NCBI GenBank assembly: GCA_903945195.1
Contig: CAJAUT010000017.1
Coordinates: 1 to 44,478 of the forward strand
Length of the DNA stretch: 44,478 bases
From: an uncultured bacterium
GTDB lineage: Bacteria > Patescibacteriota > Microgenomatia > UBA1400 > UBA12108
Direction: 5' to 3'
Positions 38,533 through 44,478 of the stretch are shown here, piece by piece. The notes under the pieces are model-generated. The model saw nothing but the letters and a program-made list of their open reading frames with translations. It searched no databases and had not been told where the DNA came from. The position numbers and the translations under genes were made by a program. How positions within the stretch are numbered: the first letter of the stretch is position 1; each line of letters starts with the position of its first letter.

Positions 38533-38537
38533 AGCCT

Positions 38538-40169
38538 ATGCCGCTCAAAAATCCTAAATATATTTTCGTTTCTGGTGGAGTTTTGTCATCTCTAGGTAAA
38601 GGTGTCACCACTTCCTCTATTGCCATGCTCCTACAAGCCAAGGGTTACTCTGTCACGGTCGTCAAATGCGAAAACTACCTAAATATCGATAGTGGTCTCA
38701 TCAATCCCCTTGAGCACGGCGACGCCTTCCTCTGTGAAGATGGTACCGAGACCGACATGGATCTAGGCAACTACGAGCGGTTCTTAGGTAAAAATCTAGG
38801 GAGCCACAACTTTATCACCATGGGCCAGATCTACAAAGCCGTGATCGACCGCGAGCGCGACAATGGGTACGGCGGCGAAGATATCGAGGCCATCCCCCAC
38901 GTCACCGACGAGATCATCTCTCGTATCAAAATGGCCGCAGAAAAAGACGCTGCCGAGATCTGTCTAGTAGAGCTTGGAGGAACTGCTGGTGAGTACCAAA
39001 ATGTCTTGTATTACGAAGCCAGCCGCATCATGAAGCTAAGAGAAAAAGATACAGTCGTCCATGTCCATGTTTCCTATCTCCCCACCCCTCAGCACATCGG
39101 CGAACCCAAGACCAAGCCTACCCAGCTCTCTGTCAAACAGCTCAATGCCATGTCTATCCAGCCAGATTTCCTGGTCACCAGGACTGAAGGGGATCTAGAT
39201 GAACGTCGTCGTGATCGCCTCGCCTTGTTTTGTAATATGCACTCAGAAGACATCATCATGAACCAAGATTTAAAAAGTATCTACGAAGTCCCCTTAAACT
39301 TCCACAAGCAAGATTTTGACAAAAAAATCCTAGTCAAACTAGGTCTAGAAGACAGTAAATCCGATCTAGCAGCCTGGGAAGGATTCGTAAAGAAGGCTCT
39401 CGCCAAAAAAGACAAAAAACTCACCCTTGCCATAGTCGGTAAATACTTCAAGACCGGCGACTACAATCTCAAAGACAGCTACCACGCCCTCTTTGAAGCG
39501 CTTGACCATGCCAGTATCGACCTAGGCATAGAGCTAGACATCAAAAGTATCAACTCAGAAATCATCGAAAAAGAGGGGACAGGGCAGCTCGAAGGGGTAG
39601 GGGCCATCATCGTCCCAATAGGTTGGGGAGCTAGAGGCACAGAAGGCAAGATTGCAGCCATTAAATATGCCAGAGAGAACAAGATTCCTTACCTAGGTCT
39701 CTGCTACGGTATGCAGCTAGCTGCCGTCGAGTATGCTAGAGACGTCGTAGGGCTAGAGGGTGCCAGCTCCACCGAGATCGACGAAAAGACCAAATATCCT
39801 ATCGTCCACGACATTCCCTTTGATCCCAAGTATCAGCGTATCAAGGGCAATGGTGCCAGTATGCGCCTTGGAGCCTATCCCACAATTCTTAAAAAAGATT
39901 CACTCGCTGCCAGTATCTATGGCACGACCGAGATCTCCGAGCGTCATCGCCACCGCTTTGAATTCAACAATGAGTACCGCAAAGTGTTAGAGGACAAAGG
40001 TTTCGTTATCTCTGGTACTTCACCAGATGATTTCTTTGTCGAGATGATCGAGCTAAAGAAGGAGGATCATCCATTTTTCCTTGCCACCCAAGCTCACCCA
40101 GAATACAAATCTCGCCCCTTATCTCCACACCCAGTGTTTACTGCTTTTTTAACAGCGTCAATTAAATAA
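38538..40169 (+). CDS. pyrG: CTP synthase
   Basis: The 543-residue product is full length. The synthetase domain starts KYIFVSGGVLSSLGKGVTTS (P-loop), with DSGLINPLEHGDAF, ETDMDLGNYERF and LVELGGTAGEYQN. A glutamine amidotransferase domain follows, with YLGLCYGMQLAAVEYARD (nucleophile cysteine) and the QAHPEYKSRP histidine and glutamate near the end. It makes CTP from UTP, ATP and glutamine. Most families read GICLGMQ around the cysteine; GLCYGMQ here is a mild variant. The gene appears to have its own leaderless promoter. Confidence 0.97.
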   Translation: MPLKNPKYIFVSGGVLSSLGKGVTTSSIAMLLQAKGYSVTVVKCENYLNIDSGLINPLEHGDAFLCEDGTETDMDLGNYERFLGKNLGSHNFITMGQIYKAVIDRERDNGYGGEDIEAIPHVTDEIISRIKMAAEKDAAEICLVELGGTAGEYQNVLYYEASRIMKLREKDTVVHVHVSYLPTPQHIGEPKTKPTQLSVKQLNAMSIQPDFLVTRTEGDLDERRRDRLALFCNMHSEDIIMNQDLKSIYEVPLNFHKQDFDKKILVKLGLEDSKSDLAAWEGFVKKALAKKDKKLTLAIVGKYFKTGDYNLKDSYHALFEALDHASIDLGIELDIKSINSEIIEKEGTGQLEGVGAIIVPIGWGARGTEGKIAAIKYARENKIPYLGLCYGMQLAAVEYARDVVGLEGASSTEIDEKTKYPIVHDIPFDPKYQRIKGNGASMRLGAYPTILKKDSLAASIYGTTEISERHRHRFEFNNEYRKVLEDKGFVISGTSPDDFFVEMIELKKEDHPFFLATQAHPEYKSRPLSPHPVFTAFLTASIK

Positions 40170-40188
40170 TATATATTAAGAGGAGTAT

Positions 40189-40968
40189 ATGAATAAATCA
40201 CTAGTCACCAAAGTCATCTCAACAATTGCCGTTTTCCTACTTCTAGGGATGGGGATTAGATCATATTTTGGTGTTCCTCTTTTTGTCTCAGACCTAAGTG
40301 GAGTTAGTATCTTGGTCAGTTTCCTAGGAACTATTTATACACTCGTTGCCGCCTTCACCATAGTCGAGGTCTGGGGTCAGTTCAATACTGTCAGCAACTT
40401 GCTGAGCAAAGAAGCCAAGGCTATCACCTCCATCTGGAACTACATCGATTATTTAAACGATGCAAAGCTGGACAAAGCTATGAAAGTAGCGTTAACCAAC
40501 TATGTCGAAGCCACGATCAAAAATGAACATGCAGAAGCCGCTAGAGGTCAAAGATCCATCCATCCGTCCACTGAACTGCTTAGTATTTTTCATACACTAG
40601 ACCAGATAACCTTCAATGATAAGCGCGACGCCACAGTTTTCCCGCTTATTGTCACCGCCTATGAAGACCTCTCATCTATCCGTAGTGAGAGAATAGATGC
40701 CAGTGTTACCCGTCTTCCCTCCATGCTCAAGTTCTTCTTCAATACACTTACCTTGTTCTTGATGGTTGGAGTATCTCTAATCGGGTTTAGTGCCACATTC
40801 CTATATGTCTTGTCCATCATTGCCGCAGCCTTCGTCACTTCTATTACCTATCAGATCATTTTTGATCTAGACAACCCCTTTGATGGTGACTGGAACATCA
40901 GCTACGAGCCATTTGAAGAAGCCAAAAAATACATCGAGCAAAACAAACACGAAGCTAATTCTAAATAA
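40189..40968 (+). CDS. Bestrophin-like DUF4239-type membrane protein
   Basis: The 259-residue product has membrane helices at about 9-25, 38-62, 180-200 and 202-222. GTIYTLVAAFTIVEVWGQFN and the ending DLDNPFDGDWNIS match the bestrophin-like DUF4239 family. These proteins may be anion channels or related transport proteins, but the function is not proven. AAGAGGAG about 6 nt before the ATG is a clear ribosome binding site, unlike most neighbours. Confidence 0.8.
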   Translation: MNKSLVTKVISTIAVFLLLGMGIRSYFGVPLFVSDLSGVSILVSFLGTIYTLVAAFTIVEVWGQFNTVSNLLSKEAKAITSIWNYIDYLNDAKLDKAMKVALTNYVEATIKNEHAEAARGQRSIHPSTELLSIFHTLDQITFNDKRDATVFPLIVTAYEDLSSIRSERIDASVTRLPSMLKFFFNTLTLFLMVGVSLIGFSATFLYVLSIIAAAFVTSITYQIIFDLDNPFDGDWNISYEPFEEAKKYIEQNKHEANSK

Positions 40969-40971
40969 GAT

Positions 40972-41310
40972 ATGGGAATTCTCAGAGTTAATGATCAAGA
41001 GCACGACATATATTCAAATGCATATATTTTTCAGCAAACTGAATCCTCAGCTCATATTCTTGGTTTAAAAGATGGAGAACTAGAGAGGATACTGGGTATA
41101 TTAGGTCATATTCAATCAGTAATTGTTACAGCAAAGATAACAGGCGATTCAGTGCAAATTAAGTATCGTATTGGCAGACAGTCAGATCAAGTATTAAATG
41201 AAGATCAAGAATTACAATTGAAACTATTGTCGACAGCTCCATATCTCGATGTTAGGAACATTGGACAAGTAAACCAACTGGCTAGACAATCTATGCATAA
41301 TTCTAGATGA
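40972..41310 (+). CDS. Hypothetical protein
   Basis: The 112-residue product is soluble, beta-rich at the start and helical at the end (LQLKLLSTAPYLDVRNIGQV). It begins 3 nt after the preceding stop, so it may be cotranscribed with the bestrophin-like gene. No motif or family was recognised. Confidence 0.55.
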   Translation: MGILRVNDQEHDIYSNAYIFQQTESSAHILGLKDGELERILGILGHIQSVIVTAKITGDSVQIKYRIGRQSDQVLNEDQELQLKLLSTAPYLDVRNIGQVNQLARQSMHNSR

Positions 41311-41356
41311 GAGCATTAAGAGTAAAAACCCTATAGCATACAGATATAATTCGAAG

Positions 41357-41362
41357 TATAAT
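41357..41362 (+). promoter_or_regulatory. -10 box for a leaderless hypothetical gene
   Basis: A perfect TATAAT ends 7 nt before the ATG at 41370; no ribosome binding site is present. Confidence 0.6.
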
Positions 41363-41369
41363 ATCAAAC

Positions 41370-41717
41370 ATGAGCTTCAAAGAACGATTTGATGGTTTAC
41401 TGCACGGCTTAGGTCTGCGCCCAGATCCTAGGTCTGTGGTTCAGAAATTTGAGTACTCTTTAATAGAGTATGTAGGTTCAACACCAGATGTAAAAAGAGC
41501 TGATGGACAATTATGGAGAGGTAAAATACTCGGTGTTCAAGGAATCGGATTTCTTATCGAATTCGCAGATGGAGCTACTGAATGGTACGAAGCTGATCCT
41601 AGAACATTTGATTTTTATAATACTGATCTTAGAGGTTTTAATGTTGCATATAATGCCAGAAATTCAATTGGGGCAGAAACCTTCACAAATAAGTTAGCTG
41701 CTTTACAGCGCAAATGA
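41370..41717 (+). CDS. Hypothetical protein with a Tudor/SH3-like middle
   Basis: The 115-residue product has a middle segment LWRGKILGVQGIGFLIEFAD followed by GATEWYEADPRTF, which looks like a small beta barrel of the Tudor/SH3 type. The start is helical and amphipathic (MSFKERFDGLLHGLGL). No family was recognised. A TATAAT box 7 nt upstream supports the start. Confidence 0.6.
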   Translation: MSFKERFDGLLHGLGLRPDPRSVVQKFEYSLIEYVGSTPDVKRADGQLWRGKILGVQGIGFLIEFADGATEWYEADPRTFDFYNTDLRGFNVAYNARNSIGAETFTNKLAALQRK

Positions 41718-41746
41718 TTGTCGAAAAATAAATATCCTGCTATAAT
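41718..41746 (+). promoter_or_regulatory. Promoter of rplS, leaderless
   Basis: TTGTCG (41718-41723), a 17-nt spacer and TATAAT (41741-41746), which ends 7 nt before the rplS ATG at 41754. A ribosomal protein gene with this layout is strong evidence that leaderless mRNAs are normal in this organism. Confidence 0.65.
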
Positions 41747-41753
41747 TCCCCAC

Positions 41754-42089
41754 ATGGCCAACCAAGCAGTACACAAAGACATCACATTCCACGTAGGCGA
41801 CACAGTCCGCGTACATCAGAGTATCAAAGAAGGGGACAAGTCCCGTATCCAGATCTTTGAAGGCGTCGTGATCGCTATTCACGCTAAAGATGATGCCACT
41901 TTTGTCGTCCGCAAGATTGCCGTCGGTAGTATCGGCGTAGAAAAGATCTTCCCACTCCACGCTCCAGTCGTAGTTAAAGTAGAAGTCAAAAAGACCTCAT
42001 TCACTCGCCGTGCCAAGCTTTACTTCCTCCGCGACCTCATCGGCAAAGCCGCTACCAAGATCCGCGAACGCAAAGCTAGCGTTAAATAA
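41754..42089 (+). CDS. rplS: 50S ribosomal protein L19 (bL19)
   Basis: The 111-residue product has the bL19 core: FHVGDTVRVHQSIKEGDKSR, IQIFEGVVIAIHAKDDATFV, VRKIAVGSIGVEKIFPLHAP and a basic end with KLYFLRDLIGKAATKIRER. The start at 41754 (MANQAVHKD) is chosen by the promoter position and by family length; an upstream in-frame TTG would place the promoter inside the gene. It sits at the 30S-50S interface. In many bacteria rplS follows trmD, but not here. Confidence 0.96.
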   Translation: MANQAVHKDITFHVGDTVRVHQSIKEGDKSRIQIFEGVVIAIHAKDDATFVVRKIAVGSIGVEKIFPLHAPVVVKVEVKKTSFTRRAKLYFLRDLIGKAATKIRERKASVK

Positions 42090-42090
42090 C

Positions 42091-42118
42091 TTGACATATT
42101 TCTTCTAAACAGTATAAC
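42091..42118 (+). promoter_or_regulatory. Canonical promoter of the toxin-antitoxin candidate
   Basis: TTGACA (42091-42096), a 16-nt spacer and TATAAC (42113-42118). It is followed by a leader with AGAGGTG before the ATG at 42136. This classical promoter with a ribosome binding site differs from the leaderless style of neighbouring host genes. Confidence 0.6.
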
Positions 42119-42135
42119 TAAATCAGAGGTGTATT

Positions 42136-42606
42136 ATGATAACAAAATCTCAACAGTTGTTGTATGAACTCATAAAGAAAAAGGGAACGATAGATGACAA
42201 AACTAAACTTGCAAAATTTCAATATCTTTCAGACTTTATTCATTTCGCTTTTTACAACAAGACAATTTCTGAGTCAAACATAATCTACACCAAACAAAAA
42301 CAAGGACCTCTTTCACGCACTCTCACAGAAGATCTTCAGATGTTGATCAAATTAGGTTATATTGGTGAAGACTCAAAATATAAATACAAAATTATAAAAG
42401 ACATTCCTTCCGATTTCGACAAGGACGAACAAAAAACTATCAACTATGTAATAGATAAATATGGAGAATTAAGTTGGCAAGAGCTTGTAGATCTGAGTCA
42501 TACACAAACCCCGTACTTGTCAGCCGAAAATGGGGGAATAATCGAGCTATTTACAGCTTACAATTTAGTTGATCAATATTCTGATTATGCAAAATGGCAG
42601 CAATAA
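42136..42606 (+). CDS. Panacea-domain (DUF4065/SocA-like) antitoxin
   Basis: The 156-residue product fits the Panacea/DUF4065 layout: TKLAKFQYLSDFIHFAFYNK (family form KLxKLLYFAD), KQKQGPLSRTLTEDLQML (the GPV-type motif), a middle helix and a C-terminal helical part ELSWQELVDLSHTQTPYLSA. Panacea proteins are known as versatile antitoxins that neutralise many unrelated toxins. The next frame overlaps its end by 20 nt and encodes a small toxin-like protein, supporting an antitoxin-first operon. Confidence 0.75.
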   Translation: MITKSQQLLYELIKKKGTIDDKTKLAKFQYLSDFIHFAFYNKTISESNIIYTKQKQGPLSRTLTEDLQMLIKLGYIGEDSKYKYKIIKDIPSDFDKDEQKTINYVIDKYGELSWQELVDLSHTQTPYLSAENGGIIELFTAYNLVDQYSDYAKWQQ

Positions 42607-43024
42607 TTTTATTGTGCACACCAAGGTGTGGAAAGACTGGAAGTTAATTGCCAAGCATCACAAAGGCAAAGAATTTCAATATTTTTTACCAACCAATACT
42701 GATGATTTGAGCGATGAAATAAAGATTGACTCTGTTCAACATTTAAAAGCAATCAAAAATAGTATATTAAATGCGCTAGGCTCACAAATCATTGAATCAA
42801 TTGCCAAACCATACGATAGACAGCCATTTCTACAAGTCGGCTGGAAAATATATAAAATGAGATGGGCAATAGACAATAAAGGTCAAAGTAGTGGGTTGCG
42901 CATAATCTTTTGTATTAATGCATCAAACATATTGCTAGCCTATGTCGCAAGAAAAAGTGACTGTGCTATAGAGACAAAACTAGAAAAAGAATTTATGACA
43001 AGAATAAGGGAATATATAAATTAA
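42587..43024 (+). CDS. Putative toxin of a Panacea-type pair, RelE/HigB-like
   Basis: With the ATG at 42587 the product has 145 residues. WKDWKLIAKHHKGKEFQYFL, VQHLKAIKNSILNALGSQII and a C-terminal GLRIIFCINASNILLAYVAR followed by a basic helix recall the RelE/ParE toxin fold (strand LRIIF..., strand ILLAY, then K/R). The assignment is tentative and rests on the fold-like pattern and the operon with the Panacea gene. The overlap of 20 nt suggests translational coupling. The cellular target is unknown, though RelE-like toxins are usually ribosome-dependent RNases. Confidence 0.55.
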   Translation: MQNGSNNFIVHTKVWKDWKLIAKHHKGKEFQYFLPTNTDDLSDEIKIDSVQHLKAIKNSILNALGSQIIESIAKPYDRQPFLQVGWKIYKMRWAIDNKGQSSGLRIIFCINASNILLAYVARKSDCAIETKLEKEFMTRIREYIN

Positions 43025-43470
43025 TGAAATTATCTCGATATTTGCCATATCTCATCATTGTCTTAGCTTTTATCGGAGTAATCGATGCTAGCTACCTCAC
43101 CTACGAACATTATGCAGCCATTATCCCTCCTTGCTCCATCCACTGGTGGGTCGACTGCGGCAAGGTATTAAACAGTTCATACTCCATGTTCTTTGGACTT
43201 ATTCCTCTTGCACTCCTTGGCGTGTTCCAGTATACGGCTGAGCTGATCGTAGCGATCTATGTGGCCATTACCGGCAATAAACTAGCCCAGAAGCTATTAC
43301 TTTTCCTCACCACAATGGGGGCATTGTTCTCTCTTTACTTCGTCTATCTGATGATCTTTGTAATCCAGGCAATCTGTCTGTACTGCTTCGCCTCAGCAAT
43401 CATTAGTTTATTGATATTCGTCTCTACAATAATCGCATATCCTCAAAAACCAAATCCCATGTTAAAATAA
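43024..43470 (+). CDS. Vitamin K epoxide reductase (VKOR) family protein
   Basis: The 148-residue product has four membrane helices, the loop pair C37 and C45 (PPCSIHWWVDCGKVLNSSYS) and the active CxxC at 118-121 (ICLYCFAS). This is the complete cysteine set of bacterial VKOR, which re-oxidises a DsbA-like partner and passes electrons to quinone, so it supports disulfide formation in secreted proteins. Cysteine pairs in the secreted proteins at 1112 and 20518 are plausible clients. No thioredoxin domain is fused. The start overlaps the toxin stop by one base. Confidence 0.93.
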   Translation: MKLSRYLPYLIIVLAFIGVIDASYLTYEHYAAIIPPCSIHWWVDCGKVLNSSYSMFFGLIPLALLGVFQYTAELIVAIYVAITGNKLAQKLLLFLTTMGALFSLYFVYLMIFVIQAICLYCFASAIISLLIFVSTIIAYPQKPNPMLK

Positions 43471-43479
43471 ACCAGTGTG

Positions 43480-43553
43480 GGGCCTATAGCTCAGTTGGTT
43501 AGAGCACCTGCCTTTTAAGCAGGGTGTCCTGGGTCCGAATCCCAGTGGGCCCA
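43480..43553 (+). tRNA. tRNA-Lys (anticodon TTT)
   Basis: Acceptor GGGCCTA/TGGGCCC (with one non-canonical pair near the stem end), D-arm GCTC...GAGC, anticodon stem CCTGC/GCAGG with loop CTTTTAA (anticodon TTT), T-arm CTGGG/CCCAG, discriminator A. CCA is not fully encoded (CCT follows). Its U34 is a potential Elp3 target. Confidence 0.95.
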
Positions 43554-43594
43554 CCTACGTCAAGACTTCGGCGGGCTAGCCCACTTGATGTCAT
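43554..43594 (+). other. tRNA-Lys to tRNA-Glu spacer with palindrome
   Basis: The 41-nt spacer holds GTCAAG...CTTGAT flanking arms and the palindrome GGGCTAGCCC, so it can fold into a hairpin between the two tRNAs. It is probably a processing spacer of a joint transcript. Confidence 0.4.
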
Positions 43595-43669
43595 GGCCCT
43601 ATCGTCCAGTGGTTAGGACACTTGGTTTTCATCCAAGTAACTAGAGTTCGATTCTCTATAGGGTCACCA
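43595..43669 (+). tRNA. tRNA-Glu (anticodon TTC)
   Basis: Acceptor GGCCCTA/TAGGGTC, D-arm GTCC...GGAC, anticodon stem CTTGG/CCAAG with loop TTTTCAT (anticodon TTC), T-arm TAGAG/CTCTA, discriminator A and an encoded CCA at 43667-43669. A recombinase gene lies 182 nt downstream, so this tRNA is a candidate integration site. Confidence 0.95.
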
Positions 43670-43851
43670 AATAGATTGATGTATCGCAATAAAATGATGT
43701 TCCTTTGAAACGAACAAGCGATACAACAATTATGAAGGGCTTGTGTTGGGAATAGCCACAATTAGTGAGCTACCCTGTCTCAAGCCAGCATTTAGTCACT
43801 TGCAGGTTGCTCGACTCCTGGGGACTGAAACCTATCTAAAGGGTTTCAGTC
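43670..43851 (+). other. Non-coding, inverted-repeat-rich leader between tRNA-Glu and a recombinase gene
   Basis: No gene was seen in these 182 nt. TGTATCGC (43680-43687) pairs with GCGATACA about 45 nt later; GGCTTG near 43739 pairs with CAAGCC near 43781; and a 10-bp hairpin GACTGAAACC...GGTTTCAGTC directly abuts the recombinase ATG, with AAAGGG inside it that could be a masked ribosome binding site. These features could be recombinase binding arms of an attachment site, a structured 5' leader, or both. Confidence 0.5.
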
Positions 43852-44478
43852 ATGAACAGATTAGCAACCAGTGCCCAATTATTTATCGATTCCCGTAAGT
43901 CAGACAGGTTTACGCCTGCAACAGTGGAGAACTATGAGAAGTTCTTCTCTCTCGTGTTACCTTTTTTCGAAGAGAAGGAACTTACAATTCAGACATGGCG
44001 TGAGTTTATGGAGACTAAGAAGGAAAGGAAAAATAGTACAAAAAATCACTACAATAAGTGCGTCAAGGCCTTCTTAAATTGGATGACAACGGAGGAGATT
44101 ATTTCCGAGAAAGAGAATTTCTGTAAAAAATTGGGAGATCCATTACCTACAGAAGAAAGGCAAAACATTCCAAGTCGCGCTACAGCGAGGCTAATCGTAG
44201 ATTCGATTGGGTTACGACAATATACATGTCACGCAAGAATTTCAAAAAAAGAAATAGACGAGGAGTATATTCCAGCCATAAAATTGATATTTAACACGGG
44301 GATCAGAAATGGTTCGATTGGTTCAATCCTAGGAAGTGACATTCTCGCAGATGTAGAATATCCAAAATTTTATTACCGTGATAAAGGTGGCAAGATGGGT
44401 AAAAAGATCTGGCAAAATATTCCAGTTGAATGTATCGAAGATATGAAAAGGAGGTCACTAAGAGGTGACAAGCCAGCA
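43852..44478 (+). CDS. Tyrosine recombinase/integrase (partial)
   Basis: The frame is open to the window end (209 residues). Residues 1-95 form the N-terminal core-binding domain (FIDSRKSDRFTPATVENYEK, and NHYNKCVKAFLNWMTTEEII). The catalytic domain starts after about residue 105, with IKLIFNTGIRNGSIGSI carrying the first catalytic arginine (R152) and a following FYYRDKGGKMGKKIWQNIPV, the usual beta2-3 region with a catalytic lysine. The H-x-x-R and tyrosine parts lie outside the window. It is likely the integrase of an element inserted at tRNA-Glu. A hairpin abuts its start. Confidence 0.85.
   Translation, partial: MNRLATSAQLFIDSRKSDRFTPATVENYEKFFSLVLPFFEEKELTIQTWREFMETKKERKNSTKNHYNKCVKAFLNWMTTEEIISEKENFCKKLGDPLPTEERQNIPSRATARLIVDSIGLRQYTCHARISKKEIDEEYIPAIKLIFNTGIRNGSIGSILGSDILADVEYPKFYYRDKGGKMGKKIWQNIPVECIEDMKRRSLRGDKPA

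Overview
The window looks like part of a small, streamlined bacterial genome of the Candidate Phyla Radiation (Patescibacteria). This is an inference from several traits: many short unrecognised membrane proteins, GatCAB next to LemA/HtpX, a compact Elp3, a VKOR-type thiol oxidase, and a large share of genes whose start codon sits 5-8 nt behind a TATAAT-like box, meaning leaderless mRNAs. I cannot place it to class. No rRNA, CRISPR array or complete insertion sequence was seen. Five tRNA genes are present: Thr-CGT, Gly-CCC, Asp-GTC, Lys-TTT and Glu-TTC.

Layout. 1-5.2 kb: an ECF sigma factor with a membrane protein placed like an anti-sigma factor, small hypotheticals, a phosphoribosyltransferase and a DUF2130 coiled-coil protein. 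5.2-7.9 kb: surface-glycan genes (two GT2 glycosyltransferases and an O-antigen-ligase-like protein) that carry in-frame palindromic repeats. 7.9-11.3 kb: a four-gene cluster of TrmB-type regulator, aldo-keto reductase homologue without its catalytic residues, APH-type kinase and HAD phosphatase. 11.3-18.3 kb: an Ig-like surface protein, a second HAD enzyme, tRNA-Thr followed after 4 nt by a DUF1704 metallopeptidase, a Trm9-like methyltransferase divergent from and overlapping Elp3, a RhuM-family protein, two small membrane proteins and tRNA-Gly. 18.3-24.2 kb: pyruvate kinase, LysM and glycine-rich envelope proteins, then three single-gene segments separated by repeats that lead up to tRNA-Asp. 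24.2-33.4 kb: a nuclease-like protein, lemA-htpX, gatCAB and dnaE. 33.4-43.5 kb: a Y-family polymerase, a YgjP-like metallopeptidase, a phosphodiester glycosidase, a RecB/Cas4-like nuclease, pyrG, rplS, a Panacea-type toxin-antitoxin candidate and VKOR. 43.5 kb to the end: tRNA-Lys, tRNA-Glu and a tyrosine recombinase cut by the window edge.

The most unusual signal is in front of two unrelated tRNA genes (Thr at 12805, Gly at 18138 on the minus strand). Each is preceded by a split copy of its own 5' part. The acceptor and D-arm start come first, then an insert of 60 or 56 nt, then the D-loop sequence of that same tRNA, then a short spacer and the intact tRNA. The two inserts share an identical 20-nt hairpin core and other conserved bases, while two helices keep pairing with different sequences. 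A conserved ACTTC can pair with GAAGT in the hairpin loop, as in a pseudoknot. This looks like a structured tRNA leader RNA or a tRNA-targeting element, and I do not recognise it as a known family.

Other themes are a possible eukaryote-like wobble-uridine pathway (Elp3 plus Trm9-like), palindromic elements inside coding sequences in the manner of Rickettsia palindromic elements, a chain of gene segments bounded by direct repeats at tRNA-Asp, and very compact divergent gene pairs whose -10 boxes or start codons overlap.
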